Assembly (NCBI GenBank): GCA_014904845.1
Contig: MU119217.1
Location: 248,001 to 312,000, forward strand
Direction: 5' to 3'
Length of the DNA stretch: 64,000 nucleotides
From: Acephala macrosclerotiorum
Taxonomy: Eukaryota > Ascomycota > Leotiomycetes > Helotiales > Mollisiaceae
Shown one piece after another: positions 61,147 to 64,000 of this stretch (the stretch's first letter is position 1; every line of letters begins with the position of its first letter). The notes beneath the pieces were generated by a model. It did no database searches and was not told the origin of the DNA. It saw only the letters and a program-made list of their open reading frames with translations. The position numbers and the translations under genes are program-made.

Positions 61147-63067
61147 ATGTCCTTCGGATACGGCATCGGAGACATCATCACAGTCACTACCCTAGCACTA
61201 AAAGCCGTCCAAAACACACGCCAAGCATGCGGCCAATACGACGAGCTCACCCGAGAAGTCACGAGTCTACACATAGTCCTAAGCAGGCTACAGCACGAAG
61301 CAGAAACTCCCTCGTCCCTCCTCCTCCAGCTTTCAAATAATGAGAAGCAAGAGCTGAGCTATGTTGTCAATAGCTGCGGAGAGATTCTCAAAGTTCTAAA
61401 TGCGATTCTAGAGAAATATGGTATGCTCATTGAAGAGAAGAGAAGTGTCACGAAGTTATGGCAGCGAGTGAGATTTGGAAATGGGGAGATGCAGGATTTG
61501 AGTATGATTAGAGGTCAGCTTTCGGGTCAGACTGCTTCTCTGGCTCTTTTTCTACATCTGGTTTCATTGGGATCTCAGGGAAGGGTGGAGAGAGAGATGG
61601 CGAGACAGATGGGTGCTTTGCAAGAACTGCAGCATTCTATTGACTTGAAAACTTCAACGGCGCCAGCTGTTATTACTAGGAATAGGGAGAGTTCTATCTT
61701 GACGACGTATGAAAATGATGACAAGGACTTTTGGAAGGAATTTAGAAGAGAACTTATTGCTGAGGGTTGCTCTTCTGAGGTGATGGCTAGGCATCGGGAT
61801 CTGGTCGTGAACTATGTCAGGGAGTTGGAGTCAAATGGCGGCGTTGAGACCGGACTGGAAGTTGAATCTATCCCATCTCTTGACGAGCTTCCGTCGGACT
61901 CTTTTTCAACAGCGATCTTCGATTTCGACAATGAGGTTGTCAAGTCGAGGATATATACGCGGGTTTTGGCTAGCGCATCCGTAAGGAATAGCCTTACTCA
62001 ATTACCTAATGTTCTCGCACTGGGAGACGAATCCGCAGATTGGCCTCTTCCAGCAACTCCACTACCGGGCACCGTCGTTTCTAGCAGAGCCGAGTCTATC
62101 CAACCAAAGACAGGTATGCCTGACGTTGAGTACAAGCCTCCGGCAAGTTCTTTGCAGGTTCTTCCGTCGACATCGACGTCCAGGAAAGACTCACCTAAGG
62201 AGGTTTCTAGGTCAAAACACTCACCGTCTCGTCCTCTTGGCTCTCAAGTCTCACCAACTATTCAACCTCGAACCAATCCAAAACTCCAGAAACCCCAGAA
62301 ACCTCCGAATTCCAACAAGCACAAGACTTCTGTGACAAGTACTCAAGCAGAAGAAATAAGACTAGCAGGGAAGACGGATGCACTCCATAAAAAGTGGTTG
62401 GAAGAGTATAAGCTTGTAGTGATGGGAGGAGGTGGGGCAGATAAATCCTCTTTTGTGATCCAGGTAAGTTTTCTTGAGGCCGTTGGTTGTACTGTACTAT
62501 CCTTAACTAGAAATGCAGCTAATACAATCCCACTTCGTTGATGAATACGACCCAACAATTGAAGACTCTTATCGGAAACAATGCGTCATCGACGACCGGG
62601 TGGCCCTTCTCGATGTATTGGACACAGCAGGCCAAGAAGAGTACTCCGCAATGCGAGCACAGTATATGAAAACAGGCGAAGGCTTTGTGTTAATGTATAG
62701 CATCACTTCCCGGACTTCTTTAGACGACGCTTGTGCACTTTACACAGAATTACTCCGCGTTAAGAACAAGGATTACTCTCCTATCATTCTAGTTGGAAAC
62801 CATTGCGAGAGAGAAAACGAGCGGCAGATCTCAAAGCAGGAGGGCGAAACATTGGCAAGATCGTGGGGTTGTCCGTTTGTGGAAGCTTCTGCAAAGGAAA
62901 GAATCAACGTCGAAAAGGCTTTCTATGACCTTGTTCGCGAAATCCGTCGGTATATCAGATCTGAATTACAAGCGATCTCGCATAAGAGAATACAGGATAT
63001 GAAAGAACAGGAATCGCCGCCTCGTGGTGGACTGAAGGAATTCCTGGTTCGGCGTCGAAGGCCTTAG
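61147..63067 (+). CDS. NLR-type fungal N-terminal domain fused to a degenerate Ras domain
   Basis: Exons 61147-62463 and 62519-63067 (55-nt intron) encode 621 residues. Residues 1-170 resemble the helical N-terminal domain found on fungal STAND/NLR proteins ([61 protein letters not shown]). Residues about 180-415 are a variable, Pro/Ser-rich linker. Residues 420-610 are a Ras domain close to fungal Ras1: [20 protein letters not shown] (effector loop, Thr452), [17 protein letters not shown] (Gln478 = Ras Gln61) and [18 protein letters not shown]. The P-loop, however, reads GGGGADKS, with Asp432 where Ras has Gly15. The base-recognition motif reads N533-H-C-E instead of N-K-C-D. The protein ends VRRRRP with no CAAX box. 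The intron is in the place typical of ras genes, right after the P-loop. Expected nucleotide binding is weak or lost. The role is unknown; scaffold, decoy and immune adaptor are all possible. Confidence 0.85.
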
Positions 63068-64000
63068 ACAACACACTCAAATAGGGATCAACCAATTGAG
63101 TATCAAGTCAATACCTCATTTCCATGCTCTAGTTGTCGATGCTTTTCAATATCTTACTCCAACCATCTTTCCTGTTGGCAGTACCCAGTGTTAAACAACC
63201 ACTTGTATTGTGACTCTATTATTTTTTGGGTTCGTTAAGTACACATTTCCTGTGGCTGTGTCGCGGTATTTCTATGACCTTCATGGAAAGTATACTCCGA
63301 CTTTGCATTGCTACTTCCTTGATTACCAACAACTGTTCTAGTTTTCACTCCGAATGTCTCATTTGCCTCTCAAACTTTTCATCCTGTATTTGCTAGTTGT
63401 TTGTATAGAAGTCTCGAGTCTCTATGAAACCGAATCAGAACGTTAAATGGGATGAGGGATTGCTTCCGATTTACGGCTTGTCCTGAAACTGCAGGCCATT
63501 CAAGCCATACCACACCCCATTGTATCATCCAGCCCCCAAAAAATTCAAGCTGAACCGCACTGCTTCAGCTATGATTACAGCCACAGCCATTCCCGAAGGC
63601 TCACTTCTGAGGCATAATCATCAAGTAAATATAACATCGACAGAGGGAAGGGACTCCGACGTTGGACCTCACTCATGCCGGCCGACACGAGAGGCAGTGA
63701 ATGAAACGACATCCTCCAGGAACAAATGTTGTTCTGTACGCGGCGAAGTCGAACTTCAGGTTTCAGGAGAGGCACTCCTCCATGTTAGTTGAGGAAACGA
63801 AACGAAACAATCTGAGTCGATGTTCGTTACTATGCCTCGTTGAATGAAACATCTACACATGTTGTGAGGTCACTTTGAACGCCGCTGGCCTGCTGGGTGC
63901 GATAAACATGTTTCAACACCGTTCTCCTTGGGTCAGTTCTGCAGCTCGCAGTACGTGTCGAAAGTATCGAATCGCCAGATGGTATACTCTTCCAACACTT
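63068..64000. other. Right margin, no recognised gene
   Basis: Apart from repeat copy B, nothing is recognised. A 90-codon plus-strand frame (63520-63792) lies over the repeat and has no familiar motif. Confidence 0.45.
63543..63721 (+). repeat. Diverged direct repeat, copy B
   Basis: This is the partner of 60810-60957, 2.7 kb away on the other side of the fNTD-Ras gene. The two copies differ by many substitutions, a large share of them transitions, and by one insertion. Confidence 0.75.

Overview
The window is nuclear DNA of a filamentous ascomycete (Pezizomycotina; a leotiomycete-type genome is my best guess, not proven). The evidence is short GT-AG introns of about 45-120 nt, a PRO1/NosA-type regulator of fruiting-body development, an Shr3-family permease chaperone, a CLIP-170 homologue, a GPI-protein signature, and a large block of extremely AT-rich DNA of the kind left by repeat-induced point mutation (RIP).

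Layout. (1) 0.5-13 kb is a decaying accessory region: an FMN-dependent alpha-hydroxy-acid oxidase pseudogene, an intact MFS drug transporter with ten introns, a 0.78-kb TA-flanked inverted-repeat element, an SDR gene with one in-frame stop, a bZIP gene with a stop inside its basic region, a 2EXR-type pseudogene and an intact secreted acetoacetate-decarboxylase-like gene. (2) 13.9-22.1 kb is an 8.25-kb RIP-mutated block. It is bounded by 46-bp terminal inverted repeats with TA duplications (Fot1/pogo style) and carries the wreck of a Ty1/copia retrotransposon (gag knuckle, integrase, RNase H recognisable on the + strand) plus a 390-N assembly gap. (3) 22.3-30.8 kb is gene-dense and conserved: dienelactone hydrolase family protein, molybdenum cofactor sulfurase, a superoxide-dismutase-fold mitoribosomal protein and a SAM+PH protein. 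(4) 30.8-35.5 kb is a long gene-free stretch in front of the pro1-like regulator (35.5-37.6 kb). (5) 40.5-48 kb holds a Cys-rich single-pass membrane protein, a GFA-family remnant, a berberine-bridge-enzyme-type FAD oxidase pseudogene, an intact membrane-anchored SRPBCC protein and the Shr3-type chaperone. (6) 48.8-60.4 kb holds a CLIP-170 homologue, a thioredoxin-PITH protein, a small GPI-anchored protein and ADE16/17 (PurH). (7) 61.1-63.1 kb encodes the most unusual protein here, an NLR-type fungal N-terminal helical domain fused through a disordered linker to a Ras domain. Its P-loop and NKxD motifs are broken, it has no CAAX box, and the locus is bracketed by diverged direct repeats.

Most intact genes are single-copy housekeeping or signalling genes that do not form one pathway. 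The accessory genes are enzymes typical of specialised metabolism or detoxification, and they are disproportionately broken. I see no CRISPR, rRNA or convincing tRNA. Gene models were built by eye from splice signals and reading-frame continuity, and no database search was run.
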